A stretch of DNA of 64,000 bases, taken from contig JBKDAM010000160.1 in the NCBI GenBank assembly GCA_046316495.1, forward strand, positions 1 through 64,000, in the 5' to 3' direction. Shown here one piece after another: positions 50,231 through 59,340 of the stretch; the first letter of the stretch is position 1, and each line of letters begins with the position of its first letter. The notes beneath the pieces were generated by a model, which was given only the letters and a program-made list of their open reading frames with translations, did no database searches and was not told the DNA's origin. The stretch comes from M3007 sp046316495. Its GTDB lineage: Bacteria > Bacteroidota > Bacteroidia > Chitinophagales > Saprospiraceae. The position numbers were made by a program, and so were the translations under genes.

Positions 50231-51625
50231 ATGGAATACCGCATAGAAAAAGATACCATGGGAAAGGTGCAGGTCCCTGCTCATGTGTACTGGGGAGCTC
50301 AAACTCAACGCTCCATCGACAATTTTAAGATTGCCCGAGATACCAATAAGATGCCTATCGAAATTATCCGCGCCTTCGCTATTTTGAAAAAAGCAGCCGC
50401 GCTAACTAATTTTGAAGCAGGTGTACTCCCAAAAGAAAAATGCGACCTTATCGGACAAGTTTGCGACGAAATACTCGAAGGTAAACTAGACGATCAGTTT
50501 CCTCTGGTGGTTTGGCAAACCGGCTCTGGCACCCAAAGTAACATGAATGCCAATGAGGTAATCGCTTACCGCGCGCACGTCATCAATGGCGGACAACTGA
50601 GCGACGAACAGAAATTTGTGCACCCCAACGATGATGTAAACAAATCGCAGTCGTCCAACGATACCTTCCCAACCGCTATGCACATCGCAGCGTACAAAAT
50701 GCTGATCGAGACAACCATTCCGGGAATTGAGAAGTTGCGTAACACCTTAGACGCTAAATCAAAGGACTTCATGAACGTGGTAAAAATCGGACGCACCCAC
50801 TTTATGGATGCGACACCCTTAACCCTCGGGCAAGAGTTTTCCGGCTATGTAGCCCAGCTTAACCATGGACTTCGGGCCATCAAGAACTCCTTAGAGCACC
50901 TTAGTGAGCTGGCATTGGGTGGAACCGCGGTTGGAACCGGAATCAACACGCCTAAAGGGTATTCCGAGAATGTTGCCCGCCACATTGCCCAATTAACCGA
51001 ACTCCCATTTGTAACTGCCCCTAACAAATTTGAAGCCTTGGCAGCACACGACGGTATCGTAGAAGCCCACGGCGCCCTCAAAACCGTTGCTGTCAGCTTA
51101 ATGAAGATTGCAAACGATATTCGTATGCTTTCCTCTGGTCCACGGTCCGGTATCGGGGAAATCTTTATCCCAGATAATGAACCAGGTTCTTCTATTATGC
51201 CTGGAAAAGTGAATCCAACTCAATGCGAGGCCTTAACAATGGTGGCAGCTCAAGTAATGGGAAATGATGTGGCCATCAATATTGGAGGATCCAACGGACA
51301 CTTTGAACTAAATGTATTCAAACCCGTCATGATCTACAATTTCTTGCACTCCGCCCGTCTAATTGGAGAAGCATGCGTATCCTTTAACGACAAATGCGCG
51401 GTTGGAATTGAGCCATTACACGATAATATTCGCAAGCACGTGAACAACTCACTGATGTTGGTAACGGCTTTGAATACTAAAATCGGGTATTATAAATCGG
51501 CTGAAATTGCTCAAAAAGCACACAAGGAAGGTTTAACCTTAAAAGAATCAGCCCTTCAACTGGGCTACCTGACAGCAGAGGAATTTGACAGTTGGGTACG
51601 TCCAGAAGATATGGTAGGAATGTAA
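50231..51625 (+). CDS. fumC: Fumarate hydratase class II
   Basis: A 464-residue tetrameric, iron-free fumarase of the TCA cycle, interconverting fumarate and malate in the cytoplasm. The superfamily signature GSSIMPGKVNPTQCE is complete, the substrate-binding regions TGSGTQSNMNANE and SNDTFPTAMH are present, and the C-terminal domain (TALNTKIGYYKSAEIA) is intact. Aspartase shares the fold, but the length and TGSGTQSNMN fit FumC. It has its own promoter-like element and a downstream hairpin. Confidence 0.97.
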   Translation: MEYRIEKDTMGKVQVPAHVYWGAQTQRSIDNFKIARDTNKMPIEIIRAFAILKKAAALTNFEAGVLPKEKCDLIGQVCDEILEGKLDDQFPLVVWQTGSGTQSNMNANEVIAYRAHVINGGQLSDEQKFVHPNDDVNKSQSSNDTFPTAMHIAAYKMLIETTIPGIEKLRNTLDAKSKDFMNVVKIGRTHFMDATPLTLGQEFSGYVAQLNHGLRAIKNSLEHLSELALGGTAVGTGINTPKGYSENVARHIAQLTELPFVTAPNKFEALAAHDGIVEAHGALKTVAVSLMKIANDIRMLSSGPRSGIGEIFIPDNEPGSSIMPGKVNPTQCEALTMVAAQVMGNDVAINIGGSNGHFELNVFKPVMIYNFLHSARLIGEACVSFNDKCAVGIEPLHDNIRKHVNNSLMLVTALNTKIGYYKSAEIAQKAHKEGLTLKESALQLGYLTAEEFDSWVRPEDMVGM

Positions 51626-51629
51626 CCTC

Positions 51630-51665
51630 AAGAACGCCGGGCCGGGATACTGGTCCGGCGTTCTT
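51630..51665. terminator. Hairpin between convergent fumC and serC
   Basis: 11-bp perfect stem (AAGAACGCCGG/CCGGCGTTCTT) with a 14-nt loop. T-tracts are short (TTCTTATTTC), so termination is likely but weaker than at other sites. Confidence 0.65.
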
Positions 51666-51691
51666 ATTTCGGCTAAATACTACTTCCTCCA

Positions 51692-52774
51692 TCAGGCCTG
51701 CTTCTTGCGAGCAAAATCGGCCATCAAATCCACCAAGGCCTGAACACTTGACTTAGGCATTGCATTATAGATGGAAGCCCTGAAGCCTCCAACAGAACGG
51801 TGACCAGCCAAGCCTGACATACCATTGGCTTTACATACTTGCAAGAATTCTTTCTCTAAGCCCTCGTAACCTTCTGCCATCACAAAGCAGACATTCATCA
51901 ATGAACGGTCAGCAGGGTTCGTCACTACGGCCTTAAACAATGGATTTCGATCGATTTCCTGGTACAACAAGGCTGCTTTAGCTTTATTTTTCCGCTGCAT
52001 ACCCTTCAATCCTCCATTCTTTTTGATCCAACGAAGGGTTAGCATAGAGACATAAATTGGATACACCGGCGGCGTGTTATACATCGAATTTTCCTTGATG
52101 AAGTTCCGATAATCAAGCATAGAGGGCAAATGTCGATCTACGGTACCCAACATATCCTCCCGAACAATGACGGCGGTGACACCGGCAGGCCCAAGATTTT
52201 TTTGCGCCCCAGCATAAATCAAACCAAAGGAACGGATATCAATAGGACGACTCAAAAAATCGGACGACATATCACAGACCAAGGGCACCGGCGACTTTGG
52301 GAACTTGGCCCACTGGGTACCGTAAATGGTATTATTGCTCGTGAGGTGCAAGTACTTGGCCTCCTTCGGGATTTTGGTTAACTTTGGCAAATAAGTATAA
52401 TTATCTGCCTTGGAAGATGCAATCACCTCAATTTTCCCAAATGCCTTGGCCTCCTTAATCGCCTTGTTTGCCCAAGTTCCGGTATCCGTGTAGGCCGCAA
52501 GCTCCTCTTCCTTCAACAGGTTCATTGGAACCAAGAAAAACTGTGAACTAGCGCCCCCAGACATCCAGAGGACATGGTAATCTTCTGGCAATTCCAATAG
52601 CTCGCGCATCAAGGCATTCGCCTCTTCGAGGATAGCCGTAAACTCGGGCCCACGATGGCTAAGCTCTAACAAGCTGAGTCCCATTCCTTGGTAATTTACC
52701 ACTGCCTTTGCGGCTTCTTTAAGGACAGCCGCTGGTAAAATGGCCGGACCTGCTGAAAAGTTGTGTTGCTTCAT
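51692..52774 (-). CDS. serC: Phosphoserine aminotransferase
   Basis: A 360-residue PLP-dependent class V aminotransferase that makes 3-phosphoserine in serine synthesis (and acts in some pyridoxal phosphate routes). The N-terminal NFSAGPAILP, the GASSQFF site and the cofactor lysine K192 in YAGAQKNLGPAG are canonical. In many Bacteroidota serA sits beside serC, but it does not here. It has a -7 element at 52800-52807, close to the divergent feoAB promoter. Confidence 0.97.
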   Translation of the reverse strand: MKQHNFSAGPAILPAAVLKEAAKAVVNYQGMGLSLLELSHRGPEFTAILEEANALMRELLELPEDYHVLWMSGGASSQFFLVPMNLLKEEELAAYTDTGTWANKAIKEAKAFGKIEVIASSKADNYTYLPKLTKIPKEAKYLHLTSNNTIYGTQWAKFPKSPVPLVCDMSSDFLSRPIDIRSFGLIYAGAQKNLGPAGVTAVIVREDMLGTVDRHLPSMLDYRNFIKENSMYNTPPVYPIYVSMLTLRWIKKNGGLKGMQRKNKAKAALLYQEIDRNPLFKAVVTNPADRSLMNVCFVMAEGYEGLEKEFLQVCKANGMSGLAGHRSVGGFRASIYNAMPKSSVQALVDLMADFARKKQA

Positions 52775-52799
52775 TGTATTTATTTTGTCAAAATCGCTG

Positions 52800-52807
52800 C
52801 AAAATTA
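52800..52807 (-). promoter_or_regulatory. -7 element of serC
   Basis: TAATTTTG on the minus strand matches TAnnTTTG, 25 nt before the serC start codon. Confidence 0.5.
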
Positions 52808-52818
52808 AGGCCATCTTC

Positions 52819-52847
52819 TTTGATATTTTAAACTTAAAGTACCTTTG
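52819..52847 (+). promoter_or_regulatory. Bacteroidota-type promoter of feoAB
   Basis: TTTG (52819-52822), 17 nt, TACCTTTG (52840-52847). The start codon of feoA is 33 nt further. I did not recognise a Fur box. Confidence 0.7.
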
Positions 52848-52880
52848 CTACGTTGAATTAGTCTAAATAACAAATCAACC

Positions 52881-53114
52881 ATGCAAAGACGTCACCGTAC
52901 TCTCCCGGAGCTAAAAGCGAGTGAAAGCGCACAAGCTATTTCGTTCACCGATCCCTCGCTGGCTTGTAAATTGACCGCAATGGGGGTACTTCCTGGAGCC
53001 ATCATTGAGATGGTTCGAAAATCGCCTTTTGGTGACGCATTTTACATTAAAGTGGACGGAATTCGCCTTGCACTTCGCAGCGAGGAAGCACAAACGATTC
53101 TATTGACGGATTAG
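52881..53114 (+). CDS. feoA: Ferrous iron transport protein A
   Basis: A 77-residue cytoplasmic SH3-fold protein that assists FeoB. Features are LPELKASESAQAISF, the AMGVLPGAIIEMVRKSPFG hairpin and the C-terminal RLALRSEEAQTI strand. It precedes feoB with a 1-nt gap, indicating translational coupling. It is a separate gene, in contrast to Bacteroidota in which FeoA is fused to FeoB. Confidence 0.94.
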   Translation: MQRRHRTLPELKASESAQAISFTDPSLACKLTAMGVLPGAIIEMVRKSPFGDAFYIKVDGIRLALRSEEAQTILLTD

Positions 53115-53115
53115 T

Positions 53116-55299
53116 ATGTTGGGAAAAATGGAACGCAGTGAACAGGTGTTGAAAGTAGGTCTGATCGGAAATCCCAATAGTGGAAAATCCACCGTATTCA
53201 ATCAACTAACCGGGCTCCGTCAAAAAACGGGTAATTTTCCCGGTGTAACAGTAGAGGTTAAAGAGGGGCGCTTTACACTGCCTAAAGGACAAGCTGTTGC
53301 CTTAATCGACTTTCCTGGTGCTTATAGCCTCTATCCAACCTCCACCGATGAAAAAGTGCTTGTGGAGGTACTCGCCAATACCAGCGACCCTAATTTCCCG
53401 GACTTGTTGGTTTTTGTAGCAGATGTCACCCATCTTGAGAAGCACCTGTTGTTGTTTACTCAAGTATTGGACTTGAATATTCCCACCATTTTGGCGCTGA
53501 ATATGAGCGATGTTGCAGAAGCGGAAGGTATTAAGGTCAATCCAACCCGCTTATCTGCTCAATTACAAGCCCCTGTAGTTTTTATCAGCGGGCGTACAGG
53601 AGAGAACTTACCGCAATTAATTCAAGCCATCGAGCAGTTAGCTGAAAGCCGGGATCCATGGAAATCATCGTTTTATAAAATGAATAGCGATGAACTCCGC
53701 ATTTCAGAGGCCGTTTGCCAAAATTTTGCTTGCACCAACCCTTATCGGGCCTTGCTGCTAGCCCACCATAAGGACTGGCTCCGCTTCCTAAGCCCGGCAG
53801 AACACGCTACGCTGGATACTATCGTAAAAACAAAACAATTTCAATCCCTCCTTCAACAGGTGGACGAAACCATGGTCCGCTACGACCAGTTTACGCCAAT
53901 CGTCCGCGACACGGTACAGCAGCCCTCTGTCTTCCCTGTTACTGCAACCGATCGAATTGACGCCATCCTCACGCATCGAATCTTTGGACCATTCCTTTTT
54001 CTCGGTGTTATGCTGTTGGTATTCATGGTCATTTTTTACGGCTATGAAATTACTGGTGGATGGGTAGAGTCTACAATGGCCTGGTTAATTGAGGGGACAG
54101 AAACCTTGCTGCAGCCTGTTAGCGCGGGCTGGGTGGTCGATTTTATAACCAAGGGAGTCTTGGAAGGATTTAAAGGCGTCTTGGTTTTTGTGCCTCAAAT
54201 TGCCTTACTATCGTTGCTAATTGCCTTATTAGAAGAGGTCGGCTACTTGGCTCGAGCCGTGTTTATGTTTGATAAAATGATGCGCCGATTTGGAATGAAT
54301 GGTCGGAGTATCGTTGCGTTGATCAGTGGTGGAGCCTGCGCAGTTCCCGCCATTAAAGGTACCCGCACAATAGGCAATTGGAAGGAACGCCTAATTACAA
54401 TTCTTGTCACCCCCTTCATTAGCTGCAGCGCCCGGATTCCAGTTTACATGGTATTAATTCCAGTGGCGTTGCCGAATGCTAACTGGTGGGTTTGGGCCCA
54501 AGTATTTGGTGCTATGTATTTATTGGGGGTACTAGCGGCCTTGGGATCTGGCTGGATCTTGAATAAGGTAATGAAGTCCCGAGAAGCCACCTTTTTAGCT
54601 CTGGAAATGCCCGTCTACAGGGCGCCACACTGGAAAAACGTATGGCTTACCGTAGTCGATAAGGTCGCCAACTTCGTAAGTGGAGTTTGGAAACCAATTT
54701 TATTGATCACCTCCGCCCTTTGGTTTTTGTCTAGTTTTGGACCGGGTGATGTAGTAGGAAAAGCGGAGCAGAGTGCCTCCAATGATATTGAAGCTGGGAT
54801 TGCACCCGACTCTGTCCGCGGGGACCTGGAAGCTTCTTATCGATTAGAATATTCGTGGGCAGGCAAACTCGGTAAAACAATCGAGCCTGTTATTCGGCCA
54901 CTTGGATATGATTGGAAAATCGGGATCGGTATTCTTTCTTCTTTTCTTGCCAGAGAGGTATTCAATAGCACCATGTATATTATTTACAGCTTGGAGAGCG
55001 TAGGTGCAGCAGAAGAAGAAGCGGCTGGTGACCAATCGCCCTTTGAGCGGTATTCCACTCTAAAAGACAAGATGGCGATGGATACCCACCGGGATTCAAG
55101 GGAAAAGATTTATACACCTGCAACCGGATTATCCCTTTTGGTCTTTTATGCCCTGGCAATGCAGTGTATGAGTACCCTTGTGGTTGTGAAAAATGAAACA
55201 GGTCGGTGGAGATGGGCAGTTCTCCAGTTTGTCTTTATGGGAGGACTTGCGTACGTTCTTTCCTGGATCACATACATGCTGGTTAATTTGATCGCATAA
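53116..55299 (+). CDS. feoB: Ferrous iron transporter B
   Basis: A 727-residue inner-membrane Fe(II) transporter with an N-terminal G-protein domain. G1 is GNPNSGKS (residues 18-25), G3 is DFPGAYS (DLPGTYS is commoner), G4 is NMSD. A helical switch domain (about 170-280) leads to the two GATE/Nucleoside_recog membrane cores (SGGACAVPAIKGTRT, FISCSARIPVYMV). The C-terminal helices are intact and no frame shift is seen. It forms an operon with feoA. Confidence 0.97.
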   Translation: MLGKMERSEQVLKVGLIGNPNSGKSTVFNQLTGLRQKTGNFPGVTVEVKEGRFTLPKGQAVALIDFPGAYSLYPTSTDEKVLVEVLANTSDPNFPDLLVFVADVTHLEKHLLLFTQVLDLNIPTILALNMSDVAEAEGIKVNPTRLSAQLQAPVVFISGRTGENLPQLIQAIEQLAESRDPWKSSFYKMNSDELRISEAVCQNFACTNPYRALLLAHHKDWLRFLSPAEHATLDTIVKTKQFQSLLQQVDETMVRYDQFTPIVRDTVQQPSVFPVTATDRIDAILTHRIFGPFLFLGVMLLVFMVIFYGYEITGGWVESTMAWLIEGTETLLQPVSAGWVVDFITKGVLEGFKGVLVFVPQIALLSLLIALLEEVGYLARAVFMFDKMMRRFGMNGRSIVALISGGACAVPAIKGTRTIGNWKERLITILVTPFISCSARIPVYMVLIPVALPNANWWVWAQVFGAMYLLGVLAALGSGWILNKVMKSREATFLALEMPVYRAPHWKNVWLTVVDKVANFVSGVWKPILLITSALWFLSSFGPGDVVGKAEQSASNDIEAGIAPDSVRGDLEASYRLEYSWAGKLGKTIEPVIRPLGYDWKIGIGILSSFLAREVFNSTMYIIYSLESVGAAEEEAAGDQSPFERYSTLKDKMAMDTHRDSREKIYTPATGLSLLVFYALAMQCMSTLVVVKNETGRWRWAVLQFVFMGGLAYVLSWITYMLVNLIA

Positions 55300-55369
55300 C
55301 TGGAAGGGGTAATAAAACTACCTTTTTCAGTCAACTCTCGGCGCTACAGCGTGTCCGGCTACCAAGCTC

Positions 55370-56209
55370 CTATTTTTTCAACATAAAATCCCAAAAATCC
55401 AACATACAGGCACCCCAACTCTCGGGGTCGTGCCGCCCCCCTTCCACTTGGAGGTAGCGAAGATGCTCCTTTGGCACCCCTACCGATTCCATGGCTTGGA
55501 TACAATCCAATGTATCATCAATTACGTCGATAATTCCGTTCTTATTTCGGTCATCGGTTTCTTCCTCTGTGCCAGCCATCCACCAGAACCGTTGAAAAGA
55601 AGTCCCTTCACCGGCTTTTAATTTAATTTGATCGTGCATAATCCGGTTGGCATCCGGTTCAACAGCAGAAAACGCCTTGGACCGCCACCAAAGTGCTCCA
55701 GAAAAGACACCAGCCCCACCAAATGTGCCTGGATGTGACCAAACCAAATCCAGTGCAGATAAGGCTCCCAACGAAAACCCAGCCATCCACACCTGAGTGA
55801 CCTCTCCTGTGATGGAATATCGACTTCGTAAAAAAGGAATCAATTCATTTAAAACAAAGAGAGAATACACACCGGCAAGGTCACCACGACCCATATAGTC
55901 TGGCTGCGCAGCCACCCCATACTCCCGCATTCGATCAGGCCCCGCATAAATGCCTGCCATCAAAAATGGCAGTCGATTGTTGGAGGCACCATACCAATCA
56001 ACCAACAACTGCTCCATTCCCATGCGGGGAAGATCTTGACCATCGTTCATTAGTAGGAGCGGATAACACCCATCTTTCGTATAACCTGGAGGAAGGTACA
56101 CGTCGAGGTCGACCAATCGAGTTAAATAATTGGAGTGCAAGTGCCGAATATGCTCCAGCTTAGGTCGGTTTTTCCGAATGCCAAACCTCCATCTTGTCCA
56201 CCAATTCAT
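55370..56209 (-). CDS. Esterase D/enterochelin-esterase-type hydrolase with an EF-hand-like loop
   Basis: A 279-residue alpha/beta hydrolase (putative esterase family). The nucleophile is S146 in MAGFSLGALSALDL, and the catalytic His is H260 in VEGGRHDPESW. No signal peptide is seen. Residues 220-231 (DRNKNGIIDVID) form a 12-residue EF-hand-like loop, D-x-N-x-N-G-x-I-D-x-x-D, typical of Ca2+ binding. The substrate may be an ester of a sugar, siderophore or glutathione derivative; the sequence does not say. asnS starts upstream (coding on the same strand) with a 9-nt gap, so the two probably share a transcript. Confidence 0.87.
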   Translation of the reverse strand: MNWWTRWRFGIRKNRPKLEHIRHLHSNYLTRLVDLDVYLPPGYTKDGCYPLLLMNDGQDLPRMGMEQLLVDWYGASNNRLPFLMAGIYAGPDRMREYGVAAQPDYMGRGDLAGVYSLFVLNELIPFLRSRYSITGEVTQVWMAGFSLGALSALDLVWSHPGTFGGAGVFSGALWWRSKAFSAVEPDANRIMHDQIKLKAGEGTSFQRFWWMAGTEEETDDRNKNGIIDVIDDTLDCIQAMESVGVPKEHLRYLQVEGGRHDPESWGACMLDFWDFMLKK

Positions 56210-56218
56210 CTATGACGA

Positions 56219-57664
56219 TTAAAATTCTGCGCTGCCGGGATACCTTGGGAAGGCTATTACATCACGGATATTGGTCATGCCGGTGACAAACAAAATAAGG
56301 CGCTCAAAGCCTAAGCCAAAGCCTGCGTGTGGACAGCTACCAAAACGTCGAGTATCCAGGTACCAGTACATCTCCTCAGTTGGGATGTGCATAGCTTCCA
56401 TTTTGGACACCAGCACGTCGTACCGTTCTTCCCGCTGCGATCCTCCCACAATTTCCCCAATTCCAGGGAACAAAATATCCATCGCCCGAACGGTTTCTTT
56501 ACCAGGTTCTGTCCCATCGTTCAAGCGCATATAGAAAGCTTTAATAGCAGCAGGGTAATCAGTCAGAATTACGGGCTTTTTAATGTGCTTTTCGACCAAG
56601 TAACGCTCATGTTCACTTTGAAGGTCTGCTCCCCAAGCCTCAATTGGGTATTGGAACTTCCCTTTTTTATTGGGGTTCGAATTGCGGAGGATATCAATGG
56701 CCTCCGTGTATGTTAGGCGCTCGAAATGGTTCTCTGTCACAAAACGCAATTTCTCGGTAAGCGTCATTTCACTTCGCTGGTCTTGTGGTTTACTCTTCTC
56801 CTCTTCAATCAAGCGCTCTTCCAAGATTTTTAGATCATCCATACAGTGCTCCAGCGCATACGAGATGACATAGCGCAGCATGTTTTCGGCCAGATCCATA
56901 TTGTCATTCAAATCTGCAAACGCAACTTCCGGTTCAATCATCCAAAACTCCGCTAAATGCCGAGTTGTATTTGAGTTTTCGGCACGGAACGTAGGTCCGA
57001 AGGTATAAACAGAGCCGAGAGCCATGGCGCCCAACTCTGCTTCCAACTGACCAGAAACCGTCAGATTAGCAGATTTTCCGAAAAAGTCTTGGCTAAAATC
57101 AACTGCTCCCTCCTCTGTTTTAGGAGGATTCGCTGGATCAAGAGTCGTTACACGGAACATTTCACCAGCCCCCTCCGCATCACTGGCGGTGATGATCGGT
57201 GTATGCAAATAAACAAAGCCCTGTTCATTGAAAAAACGATGAATGGCAAAAGCAAGGGCGTGCCGAATCCGGAAAACAGCCCCAAACGTGTTGGTGCGAA
57301 AGCGCAAGTGGGCCTGCTCCCTCAAAAATTCGAGGGTTTGCTTTTTGGGCTGCAAAGGATACTCTTCTGGATTGCAATCACCGTATATCTCAAGGTGTTC
57401 TACTTTTAACTCGATGCGCTGGCCTTTACCCTGGCTTTCGACCAGTTCCCCGCGAGCGCCAATTGCAGCACCAAATTTAATCCGCTGTATCAACTCCGGA
57501 TTGGTTTGTTCGAAATCAACGACCACCTGTAAGTTATTAGCCGTAGAACCGTCGTTCAAGGCGATAAATTGGTTGTTGCGGAAAGCGCGAACCCATCCTT
57601 TAACCAGTACAGTGGTTCCAGTAGGCTCCGTCCGAAGTAAATCAGCGATTTTTGTGCGTTGCAT
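56219..57664 (-). CDS. asnS: Asparagine-tRNA ligase
   Basis: A 481-residue class IIb aminoacyl-tRNA synthetase. An N-terminal OB-fold (VLVKGWVRAFRNNQFIALN) binds the anticodon, and the class II motifs follow: motif 1 region (RFRTNTFGAVFRIRHAL), motif 2 (TFGPTFRAENSNTTRHLAEFW) here split as FRAENSNT and HLAEFWMIEPE, and motif 3 GFGLGFERLILFVTG. The GxSGQLEAELG region (TVSGQLEAELGA) supports AsnRS. It has a good -7 element; the esterase gene follows directly. Confidence 0.97.
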   Translation of the reverse strand: MQRTKIADLLRTEPTGTTVLVKGWVRAFRNNQFIALNDGSTANNLQVVVDFEQTNPELIQRIKFGAAIGARGELVESQGKGQRIELKVEHLEIYGDCNPEEYPLQPKKQTLEFLREQAHLRFRTNTFGAVFRIRHALAFAIHRFFNEQGFVYLHTPIITASDAEGAGEMFRVTTLDPANPPKTEEGAVDFSQDFFGKSANLTVSGQLEAELGAMALGSVYTFGPTFRAENSNTTRHLAEFWMIEPEVAFADLNDNMDLAENMLRYVISYALEHCMDDLKILEERLIEEEKSKPQDQRSEMTLTEKLRFVTENHFERLTYTEAIDILRNSNPNKKGKFQYPIEAWGADLQSEHERYLVEKHIKKPVILTDYPAAIKAFYMRLNDGTEPGKETVRAMDILFPGIGEIVGGSQREERYDVLVSKMEAMHIPTEEMYWYLDTRRFGSCPHAGFGLGFERLILFVTGMTNIRDVIAFPRYPGSAEF

Positions 57665-57690
57665 AGTTCTTATTTCAATAAAAAACGCCG

Positions 57691-57698
57691 CAAAAGTA
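57691..57698 (-). promoter_or_regulatory. -7 element of asnS
   Basis: TACTTTTG on the minus strand matches TAnnTTTG, 26 nt before the start codon. Confidence 0.55.
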
Positions 57699-57816
57699 CC
57701 TAATTATCCCGTGAATAAAAAAGTAATCTTGCTGCGTAGAAAAGGTGCGGTTGATTGCGACTACTCCATCTCTCTTCTTAAGCTACTCGAAATGACATGA
57801 CAAGGGAACATTCTCC

Positions 57817-58521
57817 TTATTTTAGATTGCCCATTCCACCATCCACCCGCAATACCTGCCCCGTGATGAAAGCGGATTGTTCAGATAGGAGAAACAGAAC
57901 GGCATTTGCCATGTCATCAACCGTACCAATCTTTCGAAGCGGATGTCGATTAATTGCAGCCAGCTTTTTCTCTTCCGTATTTAGTAAACCTGCCGCTAAA
58001 GGAGTGTCTGTTAAGGAGGGAGCGATGGCGTTGACGCGAACGGTGGGGGCCACCTCTGCGGCAAGTGCCCGGGTAAGCCCTTCTATGGCTCCTTTTGCTG
58101 CAGCAATCCCAGCGTGGAAACTCATACCGGTCTGCACCGCTACGGTACTAAACAATACGATACTACCAGCACCTTCGGCCCGCTTGAGTGCAGGAAAGGC
58201 TCGCTGGATGGCAGTGAAGGCACCTACCAAGTTGATTTCCAGCTCCTCCCGTAGGGCTGAAGGTGTAATTCTGGAAAAAGGTTTTAACTGAATACTACCA
58301 GGACAATATACCAAACCTTGAAGAGTCGGTGGCAATTCAGCCAACTCAAAATCGCTTTGAAGCACATCCAGAGGATGCCAGCTCGTATTGGGTAAAGCCT
58401 CTGGAAGCGGTGTTCTGCTGTAAGCGTGTACATGAGCACCCTGTGCGCTCAATAACTGCGCTACGCGCCAACCAATTCCGTGCGAAGCACCGATTACGGC
58501 AATATGTTGTTCTTTAAACAT
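57817..58521 (-). CDS. Short-chain dehydrogenase/reductase (SDR)
   Basis: A 234-residue NAD(P)-dependent oxidoreductase of the classical SDR family. The cofactor motif is IAVIGASHGIGWRVAQLL, the YCPG-type motif replaces NNAG (GLVYCPGSI), and the usual YxxxK Tyr/Lys pair is altered to FHAGIAAAKGAIEG, where Phe takes the Tyr position while Lys is kept. This could reduce or change activity. The C-terminal region FITGQVLRVDGGMGNLK is typical of FabG-like enzymes. Substrate unknown; the altered catalytic Tyr should be checked against close relatives. Confidence 0.88.
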   Translation of the reverse strand: MFKEQHIAVIGASHGIGWRVAQLLSAQGAHVHAYSRTPLPEALPNTSWHPLDVLQSDFELAELPPTLQGLVYCPGSIQLKPFSRITPSALREELEINLVGAFTAIQRAFPALKRAEGAGSIVLFSTVAVQTGMSFHAGIAAAKGAIEGLTRALAAEVAPTVRVNAIAPSLTDTPLAAGLLNTEEKKLAAINRHPLRKIGTVDDMANAVLFLLSEQSAFITGQVLRVDGGMGNLK

Positions 58522-58613
58522 CAGGTGTTTGTTTTAGTAAATAATCATGAAGGCCATATGTGCCTCTACTTGACTCAACAAACACCCTAAATTCGAAAAG
58601 AGTTTTAAAAAAA

Positions 58614-59210
58614 TTACTGTTGTTGCTGTGCATTCAGCAATTGCAACACCTGGCGGGTAATATCCAAGCTGTCATTGGTCAACAATACTTGCCCACCTCC
58701 GCGTGCGTACGACAGAATGTAATCGTAGCCAATCTGACTTTGGAGGTTTTTCAACTGCGTTTCAATATTGGCAATCAAATCATTGGCAGCTTTGGATTCT
58801 TGTTCTGAAAGTTGCTTGGTTAAGCGCGCTTCCTCCTCTGCCAAAGCTTGGGCACGCTTCATCAGCGCATCGTATTCAGGCTGCAACTGAGCAGGTGAAT
58901 AATTTCCGCTTGCATCCTTTTGCTTGAAAGCGGCCATATCCTTTTCCAAATCCTGTTGTTTGGAGATCAAGCTGTTTTCTGCGCTTTTAATGCGTTGTTC
59001 AAGTGCCGCTTTCTGATCCTTGTACCATTGATAGTTGGCAAATAGCGTATCGGTATTCACATAGGCAATCTTAACACCTCCTCCACTGAGGGCAGCTGGT
59101 GGAACAATTGCTTCCGGCGCGGTACTTTTTCCTCCCGAAAAATGTAGGTAATAAAGTATGCCTACTAGAACAAAAAGCAGGCCGTTCAACACTAAAGAGC
59201 TATTTTTCAT
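58614..59210 (-). CDS. OmpH/Skp-family periplasmic chaperone
   Basis: A 198-residue exported protein with an N-terminal membrane segment (residues 6-24). Residues ~45-195 start with the typical KIAYVNTDTLFANY strand and continue as a long coiled coil (EQRIKSAENSLISKQQDLEK) ending in a beta strand (IGYDYILSYARGGGQVLL). Skp proteins hold outer-membrane barrels in the periplasm. This one keeps an uncleaved-looking anchor, so it may be membrane-tethered. It has its own -7 element. Confidence 0.9.
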   Translation of the reverse strand: MKNSSLVLNGLLFVLVGILYYLHFSGGKSTAPEAIVPPAALSGGGVKIAYVNTDTLFANYQWYKDQKAALEQRIKSAENSLISKQQDLEKDMAAFKQKDASGNYSPAQLQPEYDALMKRAQALAEEEARLTKQLSEQESKAANDLIANIETQLKNLQSQIGYDYILSYARGGGQVLLTNDSLDITRQVLQLLNAQQQQ

Positions 59211-59236
59211 TTCAAATACAATTTATTATACCCCGC

Positions 59237-59244
59237 AAAAGTAA
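59237..59244 (-). promoter_or_regulatory. -7 element of the Skp-like gene
   Basis: TACTTTTG on the minus strand matches TAnnTTTG and ends 26 nt before the start codon. Confidence 0.55.
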
Positions 59245-59327
59245 GATATCCCATGGAAAAAATAGGATTCCAGTCGGCTTTCTGTCAGTTCCGCTAAAAC
59301 CATAACCATTCAAAGCGGTTTTGAAAC

Positions 59328-59335
59328 TACCTTTG
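59328..59335 (+). promoter_or_regulatory. -7 element of the TPR lipoprotein gene, ending 5 nt before the ATG
   Basis: TACCTTTG matches TAnnTTTG and the ATG begins at 59341. As with hemB, this predicts a leaderless transcript for a multi-gene unit. Confidence 0.55.
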
Positions 59336-59340
59336 CAGTC

